From Clostridia bacterium (lineage in GTDB: Bacteria; Bacillota; Clostridia; UMGS1883), in contig JAFQLL010000051.1 of NCBI GenBank assembly GCA_017414645.1, forward strand, positions 1 through 55,871: 55,871 nucleotides of DNA, written 5' to 3'. Both the position numbers and the translations under genes were made by a program. Shown here in pieces: positions 42,508-50,752 of this stretch; the stretch's first letter is position 1; every line of letters begins with the position of its first letter. The notes under the pieces are model-generated. The model was not told the DNA's origin. It made no database searches and worked only from the letters and a program-made list of their open reading frames with translations.

Positions 42508-42912
42508 TCAGTGGTGGCAATGTCCGCCGCCGCAGCCATGTTCACCGCAAGTATGACCTTCACCATGATGGTCATGGTCGTGATGAGAGCAGTTTGCTTC
42601 TGCATTAATGTCAAGGTTTCCTGCAAGAAGGTTTTCAACAGCTTCGTCGCAATCGCCACTGTTACCTGCATAAATTTCAATACCTACCATGTTAAGTGCG
42701 TTCACCGCACCGCCACCGATACCACCGCAGATAAGTGCGTCAACGCCTAAATTAAGAAGCATGCCTGCCAATGCACCGTGACCGGAACCATTTGTGTCTA
42801 CAACCTCGCTCTTAATAACTTCGCCGTCCTTAACGTCGTACACCTTGAATGCCCCGGTGTGACCAAAGTGCTGAAAGATCTGTCCTGCTTCATAAGTTAC
42901 TGCAATTTTCAT
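42508..42912 (-). CDS. NifX/NifB-type iron-molybdenum cofactor-binding-like protein with His-rich tail
   Basis: This 134-residue protein has the small dinitrogenase FeMo-cofactor domain (KIAVTYEAGQIFQHFGH, CGGIGGGAVNALNMVGIEIY). The last 25 residues are very rich in His, Cys and Gly (HHDHDHHGEGH, CGEHGCGGGHCHH), suggesting metal storage or delivery. No nitrogenase genes are seen. Stand-alone members are widespread in Clostridia, and some are tied to iron-sulfur or other metal handling. It begins two bases after the upstream membrane protein gene. Confidence 0.85.
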   Translation of the reverse strand: MKIAVTYEAGQIFQHFGHTGAFKVYDVKDGEVIKSEVVDTNGSGHGALAGMLLNLGVDALICGGIGGGAVNALNMVGIEIYAGNSGDCDEAVENLLAGNLDINAEANCSHHDHDHHGEGHTCGEHGCGGGHCHH

Positions 42913-42914
42913 TT

Positions 42915-43694
42915 TTATACTTCCTTTACTAAATATTTTGTTAATTCTTCATCAAGCTCCCAGCAATCTTCACTGTATGAGTCTATAAGCTTATATTTTT
43001 CCTTATGTTTTCTGAGTATAAGATAGTAGTTGTCTCCTGCTTGTGCCAAGCATCCATGAGAAACCATCTGTTCAAACTTACCGTACAGCTCACTTTTAAA
43101 AGTAACCATGGGAATGTTTGCGTGACGACCCACATGGTGAACAGAATTCACTCTTGCCAGGAGAATAATTATGTTGTTTGCCATAAGCGCTGTTAAATCG
43201 TTTTTCGACTTCATGTCCGCAGTTATGCGCCACACAATATATACAGTCCAAGGGAAAGCCAACAGAATTGCCGACCCGGGCCAGTTATGGATAGCATAAT
43301 CAACACCGTGCTTGTAGCAGGCATACGCCACAATTCCTGCCACCAATACAGTCCATGCAGCAATCAGCCCGTTGGCAAGCTTCTTCTCGGCAGAGGCGTT
43401 TGCGTGCACCTTAACTAAAATTGCGTTTTTCATAAGAACTGTTTTGTTCTCTTCAATTTCCTTCTCAGAGCGCACAATTTTAGTTTCTTGTTTGTTCTTC
43501 TCAATCAATATTGCACCAAGAATAGCCAAAGCAGCCCCTATGTAAAGACAGAGGCTATTATCAGTTGTTTTGAAAAAAACAAGCATAGTTAGTGATGCCG
43601 CAATACATACGTGTCCGATACGTCGCCGCAAAGTACGATTTTCTTTTCGTGTTTCTTCTTCCGGGATACTTAAATGTCGGTTTTCCTTTTTCAT
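42915..43694 (-). CDS. Membrane protein of unknown function
   Basis: This 259-residue protein has a charged N-terminal segment (about 1-30), four hydrophobic helices in two pairs (about 30-65 and 120-175) and a C-terminal cytoplasmic domain ending with a tyrosine-rich stretch (GDNYYLILRKHKEKYKLIDSY). I recognise no family. The ATG at 43694 with GAGGAAAGC is preferred over the start 27 bases upstream. It is cotranscribed with the NifX-like gene. Confidence 0.7.
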   Translation of the reverse strand: MKKENRHLSIPEEETRKENRTLRRRIGHVCIAASLTMLVFFKTTDNSLCLYIGAALAILGAILIEKNKQETKIVRSEKEIEENKTVLMKNAILVKVHANASAEKKLANGLIAAWTVLVAGIVAYACYKHGVDYAIHNWPGSAILLAFPWTVYIVWRITADMKSKNDLTALMANNIIILLARVNSVHHVGRHANIPMVTFKSELYGKFEQMVSHGCLAQAGDNYYLILRKHKEKYKLIDSYSEDCWELDEELTKYLVKEV

Positions 43695-43710
43695 AAAGCT
43701 TTCCTCATTT

Positions 43711-43738
43711 AAAATCGGCACCCTTAAAGATGCCGATT
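43711..43738. terminator. Hairpin between pyrE and the membrane protein gene
   Basis: An ATCGGCA/TGCCGAT stem with a 10-base loop. It could end the pyrE transcript on the minus strand, though the T tract is short. The 117 bases up to the pyrE stop (43739-43855) are non-coding on the minus strand and hold nothing I recognise. Confidence 0.45.
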
Positions 43739-43855
43739 GCCTGTATTCGTATTTTCAATGGCTGAACGAGTTTAGATGCAGAATGTTCAAACCTGACCCG
43801 AAGCTGTACTTTGTGTACTGCGAGTGGTTGGTTTGGGCATTATGCGCTAAAGGCG

Positions 43856-44524
43856 TCAGTCATTTGCGCCGTAAACAGAAAGATATTCTCTTATTCTGTT
43901 AATACAGTCGGGGTCGCTCATTCTTTCGGGATGGCTTTCAAGATATTCAATAATTTCATAAACTGTTACAACGGAATATACAGGGAAGCCATGCTGCTGT
44001 TCAATTTCCTTCATTGCAGAAATTTCGCCCAGGCCTTTTTCCATTCTGTTAACCATAATCATAACAGCATTAATCTTAACGCCATCAAGTGTTTTCATAA
44101 GCTCAATGCTTTCACGGATAGCAGTGCCTGCTGTAATAACGTCTTCAACAATTACAACGTTCTGCCCTGCCTTAGGTGTGTAGCCAACGAAAATACCGCC
44201 TTCGCCATGGTCCTTAACTTCCTTGCGGTTAAAGAAGAAGGGCAGGTCAATGCCATCACGGGAAAGTGCGCTTGCAGCGCTTACAGCCAAAGGAATGCCT
44301 TTATATGCGGGGCCGTAAAGAACAACGTTGTCTGCCTTAATGTTTTCCTTGTAGCACTGTGCGTAGTATTCACCTAATTTGCAAATCTGGTCACCTGTTT
44401 TAATTTCGCCTGCATTGATGAAATAAGGGAGCTTTCTGCCGCTCTTTGCGATAAAGTCACCAAACTTAAGAACGCCTGCATCCAGCAAAAATTCAATAAA
44501 CGAAACTTTATAATCTGCTAACAT
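43856..44524 (-). CDS. pyrE: Orotate phosphoribosyltransferase
   Basis: This 222-residue enzyme joins orotate and PRPP to make orotidine monophosphate in pyrimidine synthesis. The PRPP loop VVIVEDVITAGTA and the N-terminal SGRKLPYFINAGEI segment are intact. AAGGAGG fixes the start. It stands alone, away from other pyr genes, with its own promoter. Confidence 0.94.
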   Translation of the reverse strand: MLADYKVSFIEFLLDAGVLKFGDFIAKSGRKLPYFINAGEIKTGDQICKLGEYYAQCYKENIKADNVVLYGPAYKGIPLAVSAASALSRDGIDLPFFFNRKEVKDHGEGGIFVGYTPKAGQNVVIVEDVITAGTAIRESIELMKTLDGVKINAVMIMVNRMEKGLGEISAMKEIEQQHGFPVYSVVTVYEIIEYLESHPERMSDPDCINRIREYLSVYGAND

Positions 44525-44551
44525 AATGTAGCCTCCTTCGTGTTTTCTATA

Positions 44552-44580
44552 ATCATACCACATTTTGCACTGGTTTTCAA
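44552..44580 (-). promoter_or_regulatory. Promoter of pyrE
   Basis: The minus strand reads TTGAAA, a 17-bp spacer and TATGAT, about 27 bases before the start codon. The leader is too short for a PyrR attenuator. Confidence 0.75.
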
Positions 44581-44584
44581 CCTA

Positions 44585-45442
44585 TTATTTAATAAGGCTT
44601 GTAATATCCTGCGGTGTAGCTGCTGCGATTGTGATCTCCGTGTTTTTCAAAGGATGCGTAAAGCTTATTTTTCTGCAATGAAGCCTGATTCTTTCACCTT
44701 CAATTGCCCTGCCATAAAGCCAGTCGCCGTAAATCGGGGTTCCAAGGCTTGCAAGATGCACCCTTATCTGATGTGTTCGCCCTGTTAATGGCTGCACCCT
44801 CACAAGGCTCAAGCCATTCACTTCTTCAACAACCTCATATTTCGTTAAAGCCTCTTTGCCGTCAGGCGAAGTCATGCGCTTAATTCCATCGCCTTTTATT
44901 ATGGGCACATCTATAGCGCCTTCATTTTGAGGCAACTCTCCACATACAAGAGCAACATATTCCTTTTCAATTTGCCTTTCTTTCATTGCTGCATTCAGCT
45001 TTTGTGCGCTGATTGCGTTTTTGGCAATTAATACAACACCGCTTGTTTCTTTGTCGAGCCTTGTTATCACATGAAAGGAGGCATCATTTTCAAGATAAAA
45101 CATAACAGCATTGGCAAGTGTTCCGGATTTATGCTCGCCTACGGGATGTGTTATCATAAATGGCGGCTTGTTGACCACAAGTATGTCCTCGTCTTCATAA
45201 AGCACCTCAATGGGAATGTTTTCAGCTATAATATTTCCAGAAGTCTCCTCGGGGAAAATTAACTCTAATTCATCACCCATGGAAAGTCTTTGATTAACAT
45301 GTGCATTTTTGCCGTTTAACAAAATACCACCCGAGGCCTTAAGCTTTTTTATAATGTTTCCCGAAAGGCCTAAATCTCCGGATAAAATGTATTCAATTTT
45401 CCGATTGTTCATGTCGCATGTAGCGACAAGCTTTTTTCGCAT
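44585..45442 (-). CDS. RluA-family 23S rRNA/tRNA pseudouridine synthase
   Basis: This 285-residue RNA-modifying enzyme has an S4-like N-terminal domain (LSGNIIKKLKASGGILLNGK in part), the catalytic loop HVITRLDKETSGVVL with the essential aspartate, and the late motif GRTHQIRVHLASLG. It most resembles the RluD branch, but the RNA target cannot be decided from sequence. AAGGTG lies seven bases before the ATG. Confidence 0.92.
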   Translation of the reverse strand: MRKKLVATCDMNNRKIEYILSGDLGLSGNIIKKLKASGGILLNGKNAHVNQRLSMGDELELIFPEETSGNIIAENIPIEVLYEDEDILVVNKPPFMITHPVGEHKSGTLANAVMFYLENDASFHVITRLDKETSGVVLIAKNAISAQKLNAAMKERQIEKEYVALVCGELPQNEGAIDVPIIKGDGIKRMTSPDGKEALTKYEVVEEVNGLSLVRVQPLTGRTHQIRVHLASLGTPIYGDWLYGRAIEGERIRLHCRKISFTHPLKNTEITIAAATPQDITSLIK

Positions 45443-45483
45443 ATTAGTTCACCTTGTAAAAATCATGATTTCCTAAATAATCT

Positions 45484-45540
45484 TTTTCGCCACGCTCAGT
45501 CGGCAAAGCACAGGCTCTTACTATGATTGTTAAAGCCAAT
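45484..45540. other. Non-coding stretch with a tRNA D-arm-like sequence
   Basis: GCTCAGTCGGCAAAGCACA on the plus strand looks like a tRNA D-arm but has no anticodon or T-arm after it. It lies on the strand opposite the real tRNA, so it may be a decayed tRNA fragment or chance. Confidence 0.25.
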
Positions 45541-45586
45541 AGCCAAACAAAAAAGCAAGTCATGCGACTTGCTTTTTTGTTTGGCT
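45541..45586 (-). terminator. Long-stem terminator of tRNA-Asn
   Basis: A perfect 21-bp stem with a four-base loop. Its outer arm uses the 3' AGCCA end of the tRNA itself (45582-45586), so formation of the full stem competes with the mature tRNA end. Confidence 0.85.
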
Positions 45587-45657
45587 CCTCCAGTTGGACT
45601 TGAACCAACGACATCATGATTAACAGTCATGCGCTCTACCGACTGAGCTATAGAGGA
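45582..45657 (-). tRNA. tRNA-Asn (GTT), CCA encoded
   Basis: The 76-base cloverleaf reads 5' TCCTCTA, D-arm AGCTCAGTCGGTAGAGC, anticodon loop CTGTTAA with GTT at positions 34-36, T-arm with GGTTCAAGTCC, 3' TGGAGGAG-CCA. The acceptor stem pairs fully, with one G-T. A consensus promoter precedes it. Confidence 0.97.
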
Positions 45658-45678
45658 ATATTCATTTGCTACCCTGTC

Positions 45679-45707
45679 ATTATAACCGCTATCAAACGAA
45701 TTGTCAA
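45679..45707 (-). promoter_or_regulatory. Consensus promoter of tRNA-Asn
   Basis: The minus strand reads TTGACA, a 17-bp spacer and TATAAT, exactly the sigma-A consensus, about 22 bases before the mature 5' end. Confidence 0.88.
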
Positions 45708-45740
45708 GCACTTTTTGTAATTTTTATTATTATTTTTTAA

Positions 45741-45775
45741 AAACAAAGCAACCTCCTGAAGAGGTTGCTTTGTTC
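45741..45775 (-). terminator. Terminator of the secreted-protein operon
   Basis: An AACAAAGCAACCTC/GAGGTTGCTTTGTT stem with a five-base loop lies about 23 bases after the stop of the 1025-residue SLH gene. Confidence 0.88.
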
Positions 45776-45797
45776 ACACATTTATAGAATGTTAAAA

Positions 45798-48700
45798 TTA
45801 TTCAGCGTTTACGACTTCTTCCTGAACCTGGTTATAGAAATCAGAGAGGTAATCAAGTTCTGCTGCATCATCGGAAATGATAAAGATATCGTTAATAGCG
45901 TAACCTGTAAGAGCCTGCCACTTGGGAGATGTGTCGTATGCACGCTTTCTTACAATTACGAACTGACCAGGTGCGATATCGTCAAGAGAACCTCTTGAGA
46001 TGGAATTAATCTTACCTTCACGGTCAAAATTAATTCTGTAAACAGTACCTTCAAGTCTTTCGTTAGAAAGAACGGAAAGGTTATATGTGTTTGCACCGTC
46101 AACGCCTGCGCCCTGGTTTTCGCCTGTTGCTGCCGCAACATTGAAGAGCTTCTTACCAACAACTTCGTCGATACTTGTTACAAGACCGCAATAGAAGCGT
46201 GTGCAGTAGTTGTGGCTGGACCAGTAGTTCCATCTTCTCCACTGTTCCTGGTAGAAGGGCTTAAAGGGCATTACATAGCTCTTTGTGGATTCGTTGAAGA
46301 TAGGCTGTGTAACGTTAACCATCTTTGCATAATCAGCAAGATTTGCTTCGTCAAAGTAAGGAGCAATGTCTTCAATGTATGCACCATCTGTAGATACTCT
46401 TACGGGGAAACCATTGGGATAAAGTGCGTTGTTTACATCGCCACCAATGTGTGCTACCCAGGAATACTGAGGTCTGATGAGTGCGTTTCTTACGCTTGTA
46501 CCATCAAAGTAATAAACTCTGTATGTGGGTTCGCCGCTTGCCTTATCGTAAGCAGAAGTAATGTTCTGGATGAACTTGATAGCTGTGTTGTCCTGATAGT
46601 ATGTAGCATCTCTGTTCTGCTCCAAGTCTTCAGAAGAGTCAACAGAATCATCGTACCAGTTAGCCATTACAAGGAAGTTACATACAGTCTTCTGCATGTC
46701 GATTTCTTCGCCATCAGCGCTGTAATAGTAAGCCCAGCAGTAATCATAAATATCGAAATTGTAGTTATCCCAATATGTATTCATCTGCTTTGTATAGAAG
46801 GACTGGTTGTCATCAAGCTTGGAAACAGCTTCTTCAACAAGGAAGTTAGTTGTCTTGTCGTCACAGTATGTTCTCTTACCTACTGTGTTACCGAATTCGT
46901 CAACTGTTGTTTCCTGGCTGTAGTGTAAGCAGTGGTGACCTGCACTGTAGTAAAGGTAACCGGAAGTTTTAATCTGACGTGTCTGGAGATATCTATCATC
47001 TTCGCCTACAACTGTAATTTCGCAGATTTCGTCACGGCTGTTAACCTTGTAAAGGAAGCCTGCTCTTGAAGGATGAGGACGCTGAAGACCATTGGAAGCG
47101 TATTCCGGGTCTTCGCTTGTACCAAAGAGTGCATCTGTAAATGCAAGTTCGTAAATTTCGTCAGCTGTCATGCTTTCGCCATTAACTTCAACGGAGGAAG
47201 CAATGTTGAAAATTCTTACGCCACTGTTCTGTGTAAGAACCTTCATCTGATAGCCTCTTCTTAAGCCACCGTCGTTAACAGCAATGAACATACCGATGTT
47301 CTTACGGATAACTGTTGTACCTTCGAAGCCCGCAATGCGGTTGTCTGCATCGAGGTAGTATTCACCTGCGTCAGAAACTGCAAGCTCAATTCTACCTGCA
47401 ACAGCGGGAGAAATTTCGTATTCAATACCACCGATTGTGTACAAATCATCGCTGGAAACTTCGTCTACAGTACCTGTTGTCTTTCTGTTAGAAATTACAA
47501 CCTTTTTTACCTTCTTGTCGAGGGATTCGTAAACGTAAAGCACGCTGTACTGTCTGATGTCAGAAAGCTGTGCGATTCCGCCGTATTCGTTGAGGAATGT
47601 TACATGATAATCCTCATCGTCGGGGTTGAACTTGTATGTTGTTGCACGGTCGTAGTAACCGGAAACATTACCGGAAGTCTGTGATGCGGAGAATACAAAC
47701 ACGAGCTCATATTCCCAAATGTCAATGATATCGTATTCGTCGTCACCATTATTGTCGATAAGAACAACTTCGCCATGCTGAGGAACGAGAATATCTGCTG
47801 TTACATCAATAACTGCCTTGCCATTGTAAAGCACAAGAGGTGTCGCAGAGGTTTTAACTTCCTTAGTCTTCTTGTCGGTGTCCTTATTCACCCAGTATTC
47901 GAAGGTATAACCTTCGCCTACAGATGATGTTACGTCTTCAAGGTTTTCGTCCTTGATTGTGATAGTGTTATTCTTAACACTCTTTGTTGTGTATGCAATA
48001 ACTGTTCTGTTTTCTGTAGCATCTTCAGCGTCGAGAACATAAACTGTTGCATAGTAACCAAGGAAATTCTTTATGTCTGTATGACCAACGTTGAAAACTT
48101 CATCATTGATAAGAACCTGCTCTTCTTCGATAGTTGTTTCGCCATCGATAGCTGCATATTCATTTTCTGTAATAATGCCGTTAATTTCCTGTATTTCGAA
48201 GTAGGTGTTGAGAGCATTCTTACCTTCAACAACCTGAGATGTCACGATTGTACCATCATGAGAGTAGGAAACGGGAAGCATAAGGTCCACTGTAAGAGCC
48301 TTGTAAACAAGCTTAGCAACATCGCCACGAGTAATGTTCTGACCCATAGCTGTGTTGAGCTTCTTTGTAAGACCGAGCTTCTGAGCTACATAAACATAGT
48401 CCTTAAGTTCGTCGCCACGTACCTGAGCTTCGTGACCGTAACCAAGAGCGGAAACGATCATCTGCATTGCATCTTCATAGGAAGCAGACATGTCGGGGTT
48501 GAAATTACCGTTTTCGTCACTACGAGCAATACCCTTTGTCTTTGCCATTGCAACAGCACCTGCTGCCCAGCCTTCATAATCGTACATGTCATTGAAGAGC
48601 TCCATGTCGTCGGGTGCTTCTTCACCGTAGCCGTCAAGACCTACAAGTTTAATTGCAATAGCTGCCATTTCAGCTTTTGTAATTGTGTTATAAGGAAGGA

Positions 48701-48875
48701 AGCTTCCGTCCGTATAACCTCCCATAATGCCCAAAGCGCTGAGTACATCAACTGCAAGCTCACAGTCAGTGTCAACTGTGTCGTAATAAGATGCAGCAAG
48801 CACGCTGTTCGGAACAACTATAAGAGAGCAAACCATTGTGAGCATTAAGAGCATGCTCAGAATTCTTTTTTTCAT
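45798..48875 (-). CDS. Large secreted SLH protein, N-terminal anchor
   Basis: This 1025-residue protein has a signal peptide ending near VLAA, three SLH repeats at about 28-215 (GGYTDGSFLPYNTITKAEMA is the first core) and about 800 residues of beta-rich sequence that I cannot assign. The SLH anchor is at the N-terminus, unlike its neighbour. Repeats or catalytic motifs were not seen. Tyr/Asp/Asn content is high, as in S-layer and surface-display proteins. It is the last gene of the 55.4-45.8 kb run, 30 bases after the 605-residue SLH gene, with GAGAGG as ribosome site. Confidence 0.82.
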   Translation of the reverse strand: MKKRILSMLLMLTMVCSLIVVPNSVLAASYYDTVDTDCELAVDVLSALGIMGGYTDGSFLPYNTITKAEMAAIAIKLVGLDGYGEEAPDDMELFNDMYDYEGWAAGAVAMAKTKGIARSDENGNFNPDMSASYEDAMQMIVSALGYGHEAQVRGDELKDYVYVAQKLGLTKKLNTAMGQNITRGDVAKLVYKALTVDLMLPVSYSHDGTIVTSQVVEGKNALNTYFEIQEINGIITENEYAAIDGETTIEEEQVLINDEVFNVGHTDIKNFLGYYATVYVLDAEDATENRTVIAYTTKSVKNNTITIKDENLEDVTSSVGEGYTFEYWVNKDTDKKTKEVKTSATPLVLYNGKAVIDVTADILVPQHGEVVLIDNNGDDEYDIIDIWEYELVFVFSASQTSGNVSGYYDRATTYKFNPDDEDYHVTFLNEYGGIAQLSDIRQYSVLYVYESLDKKVKKVVISNRKTTGTVDEVSSDDLYTIGGIEYEISPAVAGRIELAVSDAGEYYLDADNRIAGFEGTTVIRKNIGMFIAVNDGGLRRGYQMKVLTQNSGVRIFNIASSVEVNGESMTADEIYELAFTDALFGTSEDPEYASNGLQRPHPSRAGFLYKVNSRDEICEITVVGEDDRYLQTRQIKTSGYLYYSAGHHCLHYSQETTVDEFGNTVGKRTYCDDKTTNFLVEEAVSKLDDNQSFYTKQMNTYWDNYNFDIYDYCWAYYYSADGEEIDMQKTVCNFLVMANWYDDSVDSSEDLEQNRDATYYQDNTAIKFIQNITSAYDKASGEPTYRVYYFDGTSVRNALIRPQYSWVAHIGGDVNNALYPNGFPVRVSTDGAYIEDIAPYFDEANLADYAKMVNVTQPIFNESTKSYVMPFKPFYQEQWRRWNYWSSHNYCTRFYCGLVTSIDEVVGKKLFNVAAATGENQGAGVDGANTYNLSVLSNERLEGTVYRINFDREGKINSISRGSLDDIAPGQFVIVRKRAYDTSPKWQALTGYAINDIFIISDDAAELDYLSDFYNQVQEEVVNAE

Positions 48876-48905
48876 ATTGCTAACCTCTCTATCTGTTGGA
48901 TTTAA

Positions 48906-50723
48906 TTACTTCATGTATCTGTAAATCTGATCAAGAATTACTGCAAGATATGCACGGGATGCATCTACTGTAGGTTCAAACTTATCCATCTGCTTATGGT
49001 TGGTTGCACCAATGTAAACGCCTGCGTGGTAAAGAGCACCAACTGCCTCTACCGCATAGGGTGCGATTTCATTGCTATCCTTGAACAAACTAACACTTGC
49101 TGTAAACTTATCAAGAGACAAGCCCTTCAACTTAGCAGCTCTGTAAAGAACTGTAACTGCATCCTGTCTTGTTACAGTGTCGTTCACGCCAAAAATACCG
49201 TTACCGTAACCCTGTGCAAGACCAAGCTTTTCAGCACTTGCTACATAAATGTAATACCAAGCATTGGGGTCAACATCTGTGAAGGAGCATGTTGCTGTTA
49301 CATCAGCCATACCGAGCACGTTAATAATCATCTTCATGAATTCGGCTCTTGTAACACTCTTTTCGGGACCGAATGTCTTATCGCCATAACCTAAAAGAAT
49401 CTTATTCTTGGAAAGGTTAAGGATAGCATCGCTTGCCCAGTCATACTGAGTGCCGGCTACGTCTGTATAGTAGTCCTTAATTTCAACATTGGGGTCCTTG
49501 TTGTTTTCATCCTGAGAAAGCTGTGTGCTTACTTCGGAAGTCTTTACAACACCACCGATCGAAGAGCCGCTGCCTCCGCTACCGGTCTTTGTGTTATCAT
49601 ATTCCTTCTTGGCTGCCTTGTAAGCGTCTTCCCAAGCTTCCTGAATTTCGTCAATGCTGTAATATGTGCCCTGGAATTCTTCGCAGAAGAGCTTTCTGAG
49701 CTTCTTTGTATCTTCAAGCTTTTCAATTTCATCTTCGTCAACCTGGAAAATATCATTGTTAGCCTTTACCACGTCAACAAGATTGAGCCAGTGTGTTTCG
49801 TTAACAATCTGAACTGCTGCTGCCTTTTCCATAGCCACAGCGAGCTCGTCAACACTTGCTACTGTGGGAGCAATTGTCTTTACAACCTTCGCAAGTGTGT
49901 CTGTGTTCTGGATTTTGCCGTAAAGGCTTTCATCGTCTGCATCAAAGCCGATTACAGATTCAAATCTGTAAAGAAGCTCTGCCATCGCTTTGTCGGAAAT
50001 ACCATCTGCATTATATGCAGCTATAAGATATGCATCTTTAACAAAATCTTCACTGTTTTCAGCAGTGTAGCTACCCTTACCGGCAGAATATCCACCATTA
50101 ACACCGTTAAGAATAAGCTCTGCAAACAATGCCTTTGCACCGTTTTCGCCATCTGTAAGAGCCTCGTAATCTTCGCCTGTAAGCTTAAGAATTACGTTGC
50201 CCTCTTCATCTTCGGAGCATTCAATAACAGAAAGTGCATTGTAAGTAGCATCGAACTTTTCTTTTACAACACTTGCTTCAACATCAGTGAGGTTAATTGC
50301 TTCAAAGAAGCCGTTAACGTCTTCAACGCCGATGTAGAAAACTTCGCTCTTGAATACGTCAGCTGCCTTGTTAAGAGCAGCAACAAGAGTGTATGTACCG
50401 GTGTCTGCATCATCAGGAGCACCAAGCTTTACTTCAGCTTTGTTGCTGCCTACAGGTGCGTAACCAACTGTTACAAGCTCACCTGCTGCATCGAGCATGT
50501 AAACCATAACGGTCTGGTCGTTGTCACTGTTTTCAGTAACAATATCAACATATACGTAGTTATTACCAACCTGGTTAGCAACAACGCTTGTTACTTCAGG
50601 TCTTACGTATACAACTGCTTCGGGCGCAATATCGGCAGCGAGAGCGCCGATTGCTGTGCACTGAATGAGCATAAAAGCACAAACAGCTACAGCTATAAGT
50701 CTTATCATTTTATTGCCGTTCAT
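48906..50723 (-). CDS. Secreted SLH protein, C-terminal anchor
   Basis: This 605-residue protein has a signal peptide ending near LAAD. A beta-sandwich-like domain (about 35-130, PEVTSVVANQVGNNYVYVDI in part) is followed by a helical region (about 140-375), a Gly/Ser linker (TGSGGSGSSIGG) and three SLH repeats in the last 180 residues (TRAEFMKMI, TRQDAVTVLYRAAK). The chosen ATG has GGAGGAAGAG. It lies between two other exported proteins in one apparent operon. Function unknown beyond wall attachment. Confidence 0.83.
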   Translation of the reverse strand: MNGNKMIRLIAVAVCAFMLIQCTAIGALAADIAPEAVVYVRPEVTSVVANQVGNNYVYVDIVTENSDNDQTVMVYMLDAAGELVTVGYAPVGSNKAEVKLGAPDDADTGTYTLVAALNKAADVFKSEVFYIGVEDVNGFFEAINLTDVEASVVKEKFDATYNALSVIECSEDEEGNVILKLTGEDYEALTDGENGAKALFAELILNGVNGGYSAGKGSYTAENSEDFVKDAYLIAAYNADGISDKAMAELLYRFESVIGFDADDESLYGKIQNTDTLAKVVKTIAPTVASVDELAVAMEKAAAVQIVNETHWLNLVDVVKANNDIFQVDEDEIEKLEDTKKLRKLFCEEFQGTYYSIDEIQEAWEDAYKAAKKEYDNTKTGSGGSGSSIGGVVKTSEVSTQLSQDENNKDPNVEIKDYYTDVAGTQYDWASDAILNLSKNKILLGYGDKTFGPEKSVTRAEFMKMIINVLGMADVTATCSFTDVDPNAWYYIYVASAEKLGLAQGYGNGIFGVNDTVTRQDAVTVLYRAAKLKGLSLDKFTASVSLFKDSNEIAPYAVEAVGALYHAGVYIGATNHKQMDKFEPTVDASRAYLAVILDQIYRYMK

Positions 50724-50752
50724 TTCTCTTCCTCCATTCATATCGGATTAAA

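Noticed and set aside
42508..42912. Evidence for nitrogen fixation
   Set aside because: Stand-alone NifX/NifB-type small proteins are common in non-fixing Clostridia, and no nif genes are present.
45484..45540. A second tRNA gene on the plus strand
   Set aside because: Only a D-arm-like stretch is present. There is no anticodon stem, T-arm or acceptor pairing.
45496..45711. A 71-codon frame across the tRNA containing SSIAQSVERMTVNHDVVGSSPTGG
   Set aside because: This is the well-known false translation of a tRNA-Asn gene.
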